A stretch of DNA of 64,000 nt from Circinella umbellata. Its lineage: Eukaryota > Mucoromycota > Mucoromycetes > Mucorales > Lichtheimiaceae. This document shows, piece by piece, positions 48,839-60,059 of the stretch; the first letter of the stretch is position 1, and each line of letters opens with the position of its first letter. The notes under the pieces are model-generated. The model ran no database searches. It was given only the letters and a program-made list of their open reading frames with translations, and was not told the DNA's origin. The stretch is from positions 1-64,000 of the forward strand of contig JAIWNF010000041.1 in NCBI GenBank assembly GCA_025093555.1. The letters are read 5' to 3'. A program made the translations under genes and the position numbers.

Positions 48839-50822
48839 ATGACATTTTCTGATAATTTTCCAACAGGTTTCTTTTTTATTCGAACTCGATCTCACAATAT
48901 GGCAATAGATGTTCATGGAGGTGATATGACGGTAAAATATAAAATATTTTTTCTTTCTTTTCTCTATACCTTAAAAGTTATGGTCAAAAAACCTTCTTCT
49001 TTTTATTACATTTTATATAAAACAACAACATCAAACTATAACAAAAAAAAACTGAAATATATTATTTTACTTAGAATAATGCGGATATTATTACATGGAC
49101 TCAGGTAGATACTTACTCGATCTATATATTCTTTTGAGCTCGAGTAAAAAAAAATATAAACTAAAGTGTTTTTATTTTATATAGAAAATGACAGACAGTA
49201 TTAATCAGGTAAAGTAATGTAATTTTAGTTTTGAAAGGGGGTGAGGCAAAAACACCCCTTTTATACTTTCTATTTATTATACTTGCGTTGATTGTGAAAT
49301 TATAGGGAAGAAAGACAAGCTGATTTATATAATACCTCATGAATAACCTTTATGTTACGTAGCTATGGATGCATGAAGATGGATTTTTGATTAATAAGAA
49401 ATCTGGACTTGGTATGTTTCTTTGTTTTCGTTTTTAAACCATCTCTTTCAACTTCTTGATCTTTTATATGAAAAGGAGAACTTAATTCTAAACGAATTCT
49501 ATAATATATTATAGTGTTGGATGTAAAAGGAGGTATAAAATGATTTGCTTCTTTGTTAACCCATTTGTTTTCATTGTCAATCAGTCTTTCTTGTATACGA
49601 TTCTTTGTTCTTATATGAAAATGAAGTCATTGTCACTATACCAACACATGTATCGAATTTACTTTTTTTTTTTCAGGGGATTTAAAGAAAGACAAATCAC
49701 TTATACAATATGCTCGTAAGGCTGGGTTAGCTGCAAATCAGCGTTGGGAATACCGCGACGGTTATATTTTTCCGCACGCTGCTCCGCATTTGGTTCTGGA
49801 TATTCGGGTATGAATTTTTTTAATTTTTTTTTTTTTTTTGGGGGGGGGGTGATGTTGAACGAGACGTAATTAGGAACATCAACAACAAAAATTTACAGAA
49901 ACTTTATGTGTTTATTTTTTACTAAACATCTAAATGAAATAAATAATCAAAGAGTGGTCATGAATTTAAAGAAGGAAGTAATATTTATTTAAACAATAAA
50001 GATTCAAAAATCCAATCCCAACAATGGCTTATTCAACCATTTGATAACGAAAGATCAAAACAGGATTTAACCTTGTTAAGACCACCACCTCGTAAGTATT
50101 TTTTTTATTGAGTAGTGAAATAGAATATTTTTTATTATTAATGTAATTAGATAATCTATCTTTTAGATGAAAGACATTTCGAATACCCTAGACCAGAACA
50201 AATTTATGATTATTATAGAATTGTATATCTTCAACAAAAACAAAATATAGATTTAACACTAGAAATATTAGCAGGTGCTGCTGCTTTCAAAGTAAATATA
50301 CCTATATATGATATATAATTTTTGAGTTGGGATAAAAACGAAGTGGGAATTAATAGAATCAAACCTATGTTTCAGTAAAAGGATAAAGATGATAACATAG
50401 ATCGAAAATTTTAAACGTAATTTAGGGCATTAAGATGTTTATTATTGATCAAAAGCGGAAAAATGAGCCGATTCATGTTCCGCATGCACGCGATACATTA
50501 CAACATCTTGTTACCCAAGAGGTAAATATATATTTTTCTAACAAAAAACTATCCATGTAGTGATTGGTGATGGGAGACAGGTTGGGGGATGTGGGGAACC
50601 TCGTGTGAGTACATAAATGTTTATGTATATAATTCGGAAAGAAAAAGGCAAAATAAAACGGCTAAATGGAAAATAATAAATAAATAGGCCAAACGATTAT
50701 TAGCTGAGAAAAAGAAGATCATGACAACATCAAGTAATATAATATCAGAACAACAACAATTCATGCGTATGGCTGAACAATCAGCTGCTAGTTATTTTTC
50801 CCAAGAATATGAAATATCTTAA
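48839..50822 (+). CDS. QxW beta-trefoil (ricin B-type lectin fold) protein
   Basis: Ten exons (48839-48931, 49075-49104, 49185-49208, 49363-49411, 49515-49532, 49677-49807, 49953-50091, 50167-50291, 50426-50521, 50688-50822) total 840 nt, 279 residues. Three related subdomains carry the QxW hallmark: NQLWMHEDGFLINKKSGLVL, NQRWEYRDGYI...HLVLDIR and SQQWLIQPF, with NMAIDVHGGD at the start. The fold usually binds carbohydrate. There is no signal peptide and no catalytic chain, so this is a cytosolic lectin-like protein, not a toxin. The C-terminal 120 residues (EILAGAAAFKGIKMF, then a Lys/Glu helix) resemble the helical tail seen with this domain in other fungi. Exons of 30, 24, 49 and 18 nt make the 5' half unusually fragmented. 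Confidence 0.88.
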
Positions 50823-52705
50823 TAACTCTTTTGTCCCCTTCTCTTTTCCCAGCCTATACACCTAGAATTATGAAACCATTTTTTTTATATAACATTCCGT
50901 TATCAAAAATCTTTAGTCAAGTCGATCATTGTATTATCCAAACTTGGTTGAAATTTCATTAAACCTAGTCCAGCTTTTTTTTTTTGGATCAGTCTTCATA
51001 TACCAAGCTAAAAAAAAGTAATGGTTATACGTAATAAAAAAAAACAAAAATACTGCATATCATTTATTTTTAGACTTTATACGCAATATACAATGAAAAA
51101 AAAAACCTCAACTATAAAAACTTGTCAGGTGGATTACAATTTTTATGCTTAAAAAAAGTAATGGGATCAATAAAGAGAAAAGCTTATATCTATGATATTA
51201 AAATAGGACAATGTACCACATTGCCCTCTGGACTATACTTATATAATTCATACCAAAGATCCGAGCTAGACCTTATCTTGGACAAATGACCAACCATCTG
51301 GTCAGTTACAGTATTTTTCGTTGAATTGATACTCGTATATGTGAGGATTTGTACTGGTTTTGGGAAATAACTGTTTAACTATTTAGACTCAGCTAGTAAA
51401 TATGTACAGAATATACTAAGATGAACTTGGTAAAAAAGATGATGACAGTCATATAATGTAGCTAACTGCTTGCTATGTACAGCTTTACTACTGGGAGTTA
51501 TTCTTTTATCAATAAAAGTGAAAATATTCATGAAATAGAAACAATAAACCAGAGATTGGATATTAATAATAAATTCACAACAAAGTATGATGCAGTTGAA
51601 GAGAATGTGTGGGAATGAATTGCATCAAAGACATAATTACATATTTAACGGTAACGAACAGGTACAAAAATAAGTTGAGAAAGAAGAAAAAAGCATCCAT
51701 GTGAAATTGGCAAAAAAGAGACACTGCTATCAAAAATTTGTTAATGAACTTTCTCATTTAATTTCGCCCTTAATAAAATATATAATTTCAGCGTAATACT
51801 AAATGAGCTTCCTCAATACTCACCCTTTTTCTAAGACCAAATAAGTACATGTCTATAGAGGTACATACATGAAGTCAAAATAACTAAAAGCAGTAAATAT
51901 GTGTAACTCAAAACAAATATAAAGTTAACCAGCAACAAAAAACGTCATAGCCTACAAGAAAATAAAAAAAAAGGTGTATCTTAACAAATTACTGCTTATA
52001 GATATGCTTACGTAAAAAAGGATGGGTAAGTAAATTACAGTGATTTGGGTTTGAAAATATAAAATTTGGGGGAACTGAATCCATTATTTGGCTTCGTAAA
52101 TGAAATTTTTCCTTCATTAGTAAAATTCTTGGAAAGTCAGTATAATTTTTATTGGATTGGTGTAATTTTTGTTGGATGAGTGTAATTTTCCATTGTCCAG
52201 TATAATAGTCAGGAACTCGTCCCAAAACAATTATAAAAAAAAGTCTGTATATACGATAAAGGTTTATTATAAAAAAACAATTATATTCTCTCCATATTAA
52301 TATGCTTCCTAAAGTGCTGTGAGAATGACGAATATAACCTTTACAGTGTTTGGTAGTGACTATCTTGGCTGTTCCTTCAATGCAGGTGGCCATGGTCTCG
52401 TCTTTTCCAGGTGGGGTTTTGCATAATACCTCTTTTCTTATTTGTTGCCTAGGAAATAATTTTGCTGTGTGTTGCATTTTTTCATATTTTGAAAAGCTGG
52501 TTTTTTAAATAAATAAGGAGGACTCTTTAGCATTACCCTTTTTTTACTTACCTCCAACATCGATTTTATTTTTCAAAAAAGAAAAAATCTACTTTTATGG
52601 TGCATAAGGCAAGTGTATATGATTAATAAGGGTAGGTATTATAAAAAATATCAACTTCTGTACCTTAGATTTCAATAATAGTAATTAACTTAAATTTAGC
52701 CATCT
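50823..52705. other. AT-rich region without supported gene
   Basis: The 162-codon minus frame at 51989-52477 has mixed composition and includes hydrophobic T-rich parts, but no splice context or family. It overlaps short imperfect repeats of TGTAATTTTT...TTGGATGAG type near 52140-52200. Nothing else seen. Confidence 0.35.
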
Positions 52706-52964
52706 GTGAGCATTTTAATGATATCAAAATCCCAACACTTACTATTATATTCATCAAAAAAAAACAAAAGAATATGTTTGGATTACATGGAACAATTCAA
52801 TACTGTTGAATTAGCTCAAAAAAATCTGACACGACGCTATACAGCTTTGTACAAGAATCTTTATCAGTGGTCAAAACCATCCTTGAAAAATGTAAAATGG
52901 CAACAGTTATTTACTAAGGCCAAAACAACAGAAGCTCTAAGAATTGCAGTCGTGGAAGGTACGA
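52706..52964 (+). pseudogene. Coding-like frame cut by the foldback element
   Basis: An open frame reads ICLDYMEQFNTVELAQKNLT, then YTALYKNLYQWSKPSLKNVK and LRIAVVEG, with convincing composition, and is interrupted at the left 9-bp target duplication (52956-52964). Sequence beyond the right duplication (54763 on) has an open frame on the minus strand instead, so which strand was genic before insertion is undecided. Family unknown. Confidence 0.3.
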
Positions 52965-54753
52965 GCATCCACTTATTTCACCCCGGTTGAGTTTGAAATA
53001 ATTTCAGAGTAGGTGGCTTTTTGAAAAAAATGGGGAGTAAAATTTTATATGAATGGAGTTCTTATATAAAAAAAAGAAAAATACCCCTTTTTTCATTTTT
53101 TTTTATAATCACCAGACATGAATCTAATGAATCAACAGACGACATCAACAAAGCCATTAATAATATTACCGAAAAATAAAAAGAGAACTTAGTTCTATAC
53201 AGCAGATGCTAATGAAAAAAGAAAAAGGCATGGTTAATTAGTAGATTGGCAAAAATAATAAAAAAAAGTATTTTTTTTATTATAAAAGCAATAATATATA
53301 ACAAAGACGAACTCATCTCAAGACATCTGTTCAACCATCTTGTTCATTTACTATTCTAAACACGTATAAAAAAGGATAGAAAGGTTGGTATAAAAGTTTC
53401 GGTGGACTTTAGAAGAAGATGGGGCCTTTTATATAGTTTTTTTTTATTATTATAGTTTTCAACTTATAAAAAATAAACACGCGTTTTTTACTATTACTTT
53501 TTTGCTTTGTTATATACTAGTTGGTAGGAGACATGGGTAGTTTCATGATACACATACTTTATTAATTTGATAAATGGATCTTCAGTATATATAAAATATA
53601 ACGGGTGATAAATAATAAAAAAGAAATCTAGTGTATGTGTGATATTTATTATGGGCAATTATTATTAATATAATAACTGGTGTTATTTTTTTTATTCTTA
53701 TGTATATGCATTATTACCCTGTATATCATTATCACGAACATGGATACTATTTCATTATATTGACCATCAACACTATCAATTATATTTTACTATTATGATT
53801 CAACATAACGATTAACACAACCAGTTATTTTTTTTGTCATCCAACAAAACGAATAATACAACCAGTTGTTTTTTTTATTATCATCCAATGTAATAATGAA
53901 CACAAGCACTTATTTTTTTTATTATCATCCAACATAATGATCAGCACCGTTAATTGTTTTTTATTATCATCCAACATAACAATTAACACGATCATATTTT
54001 TTTTATTATCATCCAACATAACGATTAACACGATCAATTTTTTTTTATTATTCAACATAATGATCAGCACGATCAGTTTTTTTTATTATCATTCAACATA
54101 ACGATTAATATATACCATCAGTTATTTTTTATTATTATTGTAGTATTCAATAGACGATTGAAGTGATGTAGTAGTGGATCAAATATTTTGTTAAGAGTAC
54201 TTATATAGAAAAGTAAAAAAGTAATAGTAAAAAATGCGTGTTTATTTTTTATAAGTTGAAAACTATAATAATAAAAAAAAACTATATAAAAGGCCCCATC
54301 TTCTTCTAAAGTCCACCGAAACTTTTATACCAACCTTTCTATCCTTTTTTATACGTGTTTAGAATAGTAAATGAACAAGATGGTTGAACAGATGTCTTGA
54401 GATGAGTTCGTCTTTGTTATATATTATTGCTTTTATAATAAAAAAAATACTTTTTTTTATTATTTTTGCCAATCTACTAATTAACCATGCCTTTTTCTTT
54501 TTTCATTAGCATCTGCTGTATAGAACTAAGTTCTCTTTTTATTTTTCGGTAATATTATTAATGGCTTTGTTGATGTCGTCTGTTGATTCATTAGATTCAT
54601 GTCTGGTGATTATAAAAAAAAATGAAAAAAGGGGTATTTTTCTTTTTTTTATATAAGAACTCCATTCATATAAAATTTTACTCCCCATTTTTTTCAAAAA
54701 GCCACCTACTCTGAAATTATTTCAAACTCAACCGGGGTGAAATAAGTGGATGC
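52965..54753. mobile_element. Foldback/MULE-like element with about 540-bp terminal inverted repeats
   Basis: Bases 52965-53504 are the near-perfect reverse complement of 54214-54753: aligned by eye, the only substitution noticed is one (GCGT against GCAT) near the inner end. The nine bases AAGGTACGA occur immediately outside both ends (52956-52964 and 54754-54762), a 9-bp target-site duplication as made by Mutator-like elements. The 700-bp centre is mostly a minisatellite and carries no transposase, so the copy is non-autonomous. High arm identity implies recent insertion or gene conversion. Confidence 0.85.
53805..54115. repeat. Minisatellite, about 8 units of roughly 40 bp
   Basis: Units follow the pattern TTTTTTTTATTATCATCCAA then CATAACGATTAACACGATCA with substitutions and T-run length changes. 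It lies at the centre of the foldback element. Confidence 0.85.
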
Positions 54754-55041
54754 AAGGTACGAAGGTATTGGGGCGTCAGTACTGAGTGCACTAGAAAGTT
54801 TAGAAACTTCCTTAGTAAGGATTATTTTAGTTGTACATTTATTTCTGATAAAAGTTAAAAGCTTATTTTCCATTGATGACAGGATTTTTTTTTTGTAAAA
54901 GAGATTATAGCCTCTGAATTTTATTATGCAAGTCACACGTACAAGAGCAGTAATGTGCCTGCGGCCTTAAAACCTGAAATAATGGGGTAATTGTCTAGAA
55001 ACGTGGGATACTATGTGGAGGTGTATAACAGAAAGTTTTGA

Positions 55042-55043
<2 letters not shown>

Positions 55044-55072
<29 letters not shown>
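55044..55072. repeat. (GT)n microsatellite
   Basis: About 14 GT units followed by TTTTG repeats, just 3' (on the minus strand) of the LINE ORF1 relic. Confidence 0.85.
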
Positions 55073-55077
<5 letters not shown>

Positions 55078-55107
55078 TGTTTTGTTTTGTTTTGTGTGTG
55101 TATCTTT

Positions 55108-56340
55108 TTAAAGTGACTTGGGTACTGAAGCACTAGTTGATTCATTGTTGTTATCGCGTTGTTGGCAAAATTGATTATGTTCATTGATAAGAATTGAATA
55201 AAGCAGTTGTAATTGTTTAGCCTCAATAATTTCTTTGCACCAGTCAGATAGTGTCAGCCGATATATCCAATCTGGTGGTAGTTCAAGGAGGTGCTGTGTT
55301 GTAATATTAGTGTTAAACAAGTGGGCTGGTTTGGTTACACTATTATCCAAGTAGTGTGCTACACGTTGATTTATAAAATTTTCTAATTCGGCATAAGTGT
55401 GTAGTTCTGTCTTAGAATCGACCTCCATAGAGCTAGTTGATTGGGCGGTAGTTCCCTGAGGTGTAGTTGATGCCGTTTTAGGTGCATCTGAAGTCTCTAG
55501 TGTAGCCAATACAGCAAAGTGATTATGATTATTGTTGGTGTTGTTTGGTGAAGCTGTAAGGGGTGTGGATTTAGATTGCCCCATTGTTGGCATGGCTAAG
55601 GTCCTTTTTGTAGTATTGTTGTATAGGTCTTTGCCCTTATGTTGTGGAGGTGCATGTGTTGACTTTTATAATTCTGGTGATACTGAGGATAATGGCAAAT
55701 TAGTTTTGTGACAACTACAGAATGAGTTCCCAGGAGTCCATGTTGGGTGTGTTGTAGTGTTGTAATGTTGACATTGTTTGTTATTATTATAGTGTGACTG
55801 AGGGCATTCTTCTGCTGAATGGCTGGGTTCATGACATCAAGAGCAATATAGTGGCATTTGGTCAAAGTGAGCATATATAAGATTGTCAGTGTCATTGCAC
55901 CATAGTATGTGATGATCTAGTGTTTTATTTTTTTGTTGGTGATAGGGTTGAATTTCCAGAACGGCAAAGCTATATACCATGTAAGCTTTTGTTTTAGGAT
56001 CACGATTAATCCCAACATCTAAGATGTGGCCATAAGGTGCAAAGGTCTTGTGTAGTCCTTGTTCAAGATCTTTGGGGTCCAGAAGTGGAAGATGAGTCAA
56101 ATAAAGTTTTTTGACTTGAGAGGTTTTGTCTAAAGCTGGAGTTGTGCGAATAATGATTTCTTTGGTGAAGGCAATGCCTTGTTCGATTACTCTTATGCGT
56201 TCTTCATCTGTTTATAAGTTGATTTCAAAAATGATATACTTGCCTTCAGGGTGATCAATAATGCTACAATTATTTGGAAATTTTGTCATAAGTTTTGTGA
56301 CGATGGGAATCGATCTGTAATCATAAAATATAGAAGGTTT
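55108..56340 (-). pseudogene. LINE ORF1-like relic (RRM-like part and CCHC-like knuckle)
   Basis: Read down from 56340: TLPLLDPKD-like start MTHLPLLDPKDLEQGLHKTF, then APYGHILDVGINRDPKTKAY and MVYSFAVLEI, an RRM-like arrangement. Next is MPLYCS, a stop, CHEPSHSAEECPQS, a damaged CxxC-H-C knuckle, and after further frame changes a 161-codon open frame (55593-55108) rich in Asn, Thr and Ser with HLLELPPDWIYRLTLSDWCK and EAKQLQLLYSILINEHNQF. From family memory this matches ORF1 proteins of Mucorales LINEs. A stop inside the zinc knuckle and frame changes near 55600 and 55850 show inactivation. It is a different subtype from the ORF1 relic at 6235-8040. Confidence 0.6.
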
Positions 56341-56915
56341 TATTAAATAAATATATACATTTATTTAAAAATATAAGAGAAAATATAAAAAATTAGATAA
56401 TAATTTCTATATTTTTAGAATAATTAATAGTTTTAAAAAAATTAAAATATAACTTATATTTTATTTTTATATTTATATAAATGTTTTTAATTATTATAAT
56501 TAATCAAAGGCTAGGAATACCTGGATGACGCCTTTCAGTTCAGATAAAAATCAATGAAATTAGATTTTTACTAGAACACTTGAGATGAAATACATAACAA
56601 AATTAATTTACTATTTATAGTAAAATTAATTGTTGTGGATTGAATCCCTATGTTGTCACTCGAGCCAGGAATAGGACTAATGTCAAAAAATATGCTGCCT
56701 GTATTACAGCCAACACACCATATGCAAGAAAAAAAGTTATTGTTGTTGTTTCAGCAGTAGTATTAAGATCCCTATGTGTTAGCATGAGCAAAACGTGCTC
56801 AGGTTGGGTAATTTTAGCTTATGTTAGAACAGTAGGGGAAGAAGTGTAATGAGAAAAAGTGTGATTAATGCCTATAGGGCGATTGGGCAGTTTCTGTTGA
56901 GAATCAGAAAGAGCC

Positions 56916-59343
56916 ATGGATGACAGGACACAAGTGGTACCATTGAGGAAATAGACTATGAAATCAGTAGTGATGAAGATAATTATCAATCCAATTAATA
57001 TTAAGAGCTATCCGACAAATCCATTCAAGACGAAGAAGAGCAACTTATCAATCAAGAAATTTTAAAATCTTGGAGTACCTATATGAACCAATCTAGATTA
57101 ATTAATGAATGTAAAGGGCTTTCTCCAGTGAATGACACACAGCATGTATTGTAAGTAGAAAAGCATAATAGTTTGTCTCCTTGCCACATATTAACTGATC
57201 TACTACTTTTTTTAATTAGATCTCTCTCATATATAATGTTATTGAAGCCTAAGGAACATGAGAAAGAGCTCTCAAAAGCATTCATAGAACCTGCCTTAAT
57301 GGAACTACACACAAAACTACCTGAATATTTTCTTGATAAAAACATTGTAGTTGATGGGTCCCTTTTCTTGACTATGAAAAATATTATCAAGGTATTTATT
57401 TTTTAGTTTAATAGCATGATTATATGTGTAAATCAAGATGAATCATATTAATCAAGATGAATGGTATTTAGGGTGTAACTGAATGTTGTATTAGTAGGGA
57501 GAATATAGGTGAAATTATATATAATTTCCCTATTATTTCTACAAGGGAGATAAACACTAATAGTAAATATTTTTGTAAACTATAAAATTTTTATAATCAC
57601 TAGATTATCAAAAATTAATATATTTACTTATGATTATTGATTAAAATTATATATATAAAGAAAACATAAAAATTTTATAATTTTTTTGAATTTCTTAGAT
57701 GTTTCATAAATGCTAAGAAAAATTAAATTTTCGTCAAAAATTTATATTTTTTATCTTTTCATTTTTATAAAAATATATTTTGGATTTTATAGATTTTATG
57801 AATTTTGTGAAATTCATAAATAATATAATATATCATTAAGAAAAATAAAACAAATTGTTTTCTTTTTCTGTTTTCCCTCCTCCTCCTAAATAAAAACAAC
57901 AACAATAATATTGTTCTTGTTTTCTTAAATATATATAAAAAAACATCATCTACACAGTAGATTTGTTTTTTCTAGAAAGATAAATTTTAAGAAAAAGATA
58001 ATATCTTTGATGTTGTTTTTATTTAGGAGGAGGAGGGAAAACAGAAAAAGAAAACAATTTGTTTTATTTTTCTTAATGATATATTATATTATTTATGAAT
58101 TTCACAAAATTCATAAAATCCATAAAATCCAAAATATATTTTTATAAAAATGAAAAGATAAAAAATATAAGTTTTTGATGAAAATTTAATTTTTCTTGGC
58201 ATTTATAAAACATCTAAGAAAATCAAAAAAATTATGTTTTCTTTATATATATAATTTTAATAAATAATCATAAGTAAACATATTAATTTTTGATAATCTA
58301 GTGATTATAAAAATTTTATAATTTACAAAAATATTTACTATTAGTGTTTATCTCCCTAGACAACAAGCCAAGAAACAACTATTAATGTTAGATCTTGATA
58401 GTGCTGATAGTTTACTTGTCGATGTCTTATACAATTGGTAGGTTTTGTAATGATTAATAGCAACATTATTTACAGCCTATACCAATCAATTAACATGAGA
58501 CTTTTTTTTTCTTCCAGCATATCTGGACTCCCCCAGATTGCAAGTAGGTGAATTGGAATTGATCACATCATATCTTGATCCTATTCTCCGACCAATCTTT
58601 CATGACCCTGATGAAATGCGTCTGTTTTATTGGTAAGCAGTGAAGTAATTTTTGGACACTATAATTTATTGTAAAAGTTCACTATCAATAGGATAAAGGG
58701 GGTCTGTTTTTCATTGGCAATATTTGCTAAGTTAATTTTTTTACTGATTATGAATACATTAATTATATGCTTAATACCAATCGTATTTGCATGGAAATAG
58801 ACAATAAAAAGAAAGGCAAACGACCTGATGGAACCATAACATTGAGAGAACATTATCATGGCACTGCAGCACTTGAATTTTGTGAGGTGAAAGGTAGAGA
58901 TAATAGGGACGATGTCAACTTACGATTTATCAATCTTTTGAGATTGGGAATGTTTGCCAAAAATGCAATTGACAAGGAAACAATCAAAAGTGTTATGGTT
59001 GTACAAGCTATTGGTGTGTCTCCATTTTCATTGCTATAGCTATATATTTTCTTATATTTTGCTCTATATTAAATTGACTCATACATTATTACTGTATAGA
59101 CGGAAAAGTAACGTTTTATATGATGGAGGTCTTGGCATCAGGATTTTATCCTTTAACCCAACTTTGTACTATCAATATTCTAACAGCCCTAGATGGACTG
59201 CAACATCTCTTGATGGATCTCTCATTGCTCAAAAGAATACATGTTGCTTATAAAGAACATTGTTCCAAGCTGGATTCAAGTCAAATACTCAAAGTTCAAA
59301 AGTTCAAAAATGCTCTATTACAAATGATGAACTATCAGACATG
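56916..59343 (+). pseudogene. Decayed member of a Mucorales-expanded family with PD-(D/E)XK nuclease-like motif
   Basis: Exon-like blocks with splice junctions: an acidic start (56916-57150, with stops near 56995) ending at GTAAGT; 57220-57391 with LLKPKEHEKELSKAFIEPAL and KNIVVDGSLF; then a long intron hosting a MITE; 58380-58437 with LLMLDLDSADSLLVDVLYN; 58517-58632 with LQVGELELITSYLDPILRPI; 58765-59013 with GKRPDGTITL and, 11 residues on, LEFCEVKGRD, then LLRLGMFAKNAIDKETIKSV; and 59100-59343 with VTFYMMEVLASGFYPL. RPDG...EVK spacing fits the PD-(D/E)XK nuclease core. I know similar proteins as a large unnamed family in Mucorales. In-frame stops and an unresolvable phase at the 58437/58517 junction mark decay. 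Confidence 0.5.
57544..58357. mobile_element. MITE with about 350-bp inverted arms, inside an intron
   Basis: Ends are AGGGAGATAAACACTAATAG and its exact inverse CTATTAGTGTTTATCTCCCT. The arms stay complementary inward to CCTCCTCCTAAATAAAAACA and its inverse near 58025-58040, with scattered substitutions, around a core of roughly 120 bp. No coding capacity. A target duplication was not recognised. A partial second GGGAGA word 50 bp to the left (57497) may be an older nested end. Confidence 0.75.
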
Positions 59344-59651
59344 CTGAACTTATTGTCTCCAAAAGAAAATACACCCATTATCAACCTATAAAGAACTTAC
59401 CACCTGTAACTAGTTACTAGTAGCTCCAAAACAATTTATGATTGGTATTATTCTATTATAAGACACTTAAACCCTCTTATTTTCTCTATCCAAATTACAA
59501 ACATTTATCTTATCACACAAAAATAGCTAAAAGAATGTTTATCAGATTTATTATTATTTTTTATCTCTTTATTAAGAAAACTGTTTGTGATATGTGTAAT
59601 TCTCAACAACCTTCTACAAGTAACACAAAATACAGAGGATCCCCGTTAATT

Positions 59652-59982
59652 CAATATACTTATGTCCAGGCAGCTTAACTTTGAAACGCCGCCATTGAAA
59701 GTTTGAAATTTTATTTTTTTCTTCCTTTTTTTTATTTTTGATCAACTTTAAAAAAAATTAAGTTAATGTATAATGAAGAAAATAAATAGACCCGGCATTA
59801 TCAAAAAACAGAAAGTATTTGTCTTTTTATTAAAGATAAGTTCAAGAAGAATAGAAAAGGAAGAAAAAAATTACTGCCATCACTTGATTTCGTCACTCAC
59901 CTATAGTAAAATTCTGGGCTTGAAATTTCAACCTTTCAATGGGGGAGCTTCAAAGTTAAGCTGCCTGGACATAAGTATATTG
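59652..59982. mobile_element. Small TIR element (MITE), about 330 bp
   Basis: CAATATACTTATGTCCAGGC then AGCTTAACTTTGAA at the left matches the inverse of the right end without mismatch for about 35 bp, and the similarity continues (CCATTGAAA, TTGAAATTT) for about 60 bp. The nine bases TAATTCAAT occur at 59647-59655 and 59983-59991 as a direct repeat, a likely target duplication that overlaps the left four bases of the inverted repeat. No coding capacity. Confidence 0.75.
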
Positions 59983-60059
59983 TAATTCAATTTCATATCC
60001 ATCAATTTTCACACCTCAATAACTTCACAAAAAATGAAGGAATGGTAAAAATAGGGTAG

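Noticed and set aside
51989..52477. 162-codon minus-strand frame
   Set aside because: Mixed composition with T-rich hydrophobic stretches, no splice context, no family resemblance, overlaps short repeats.
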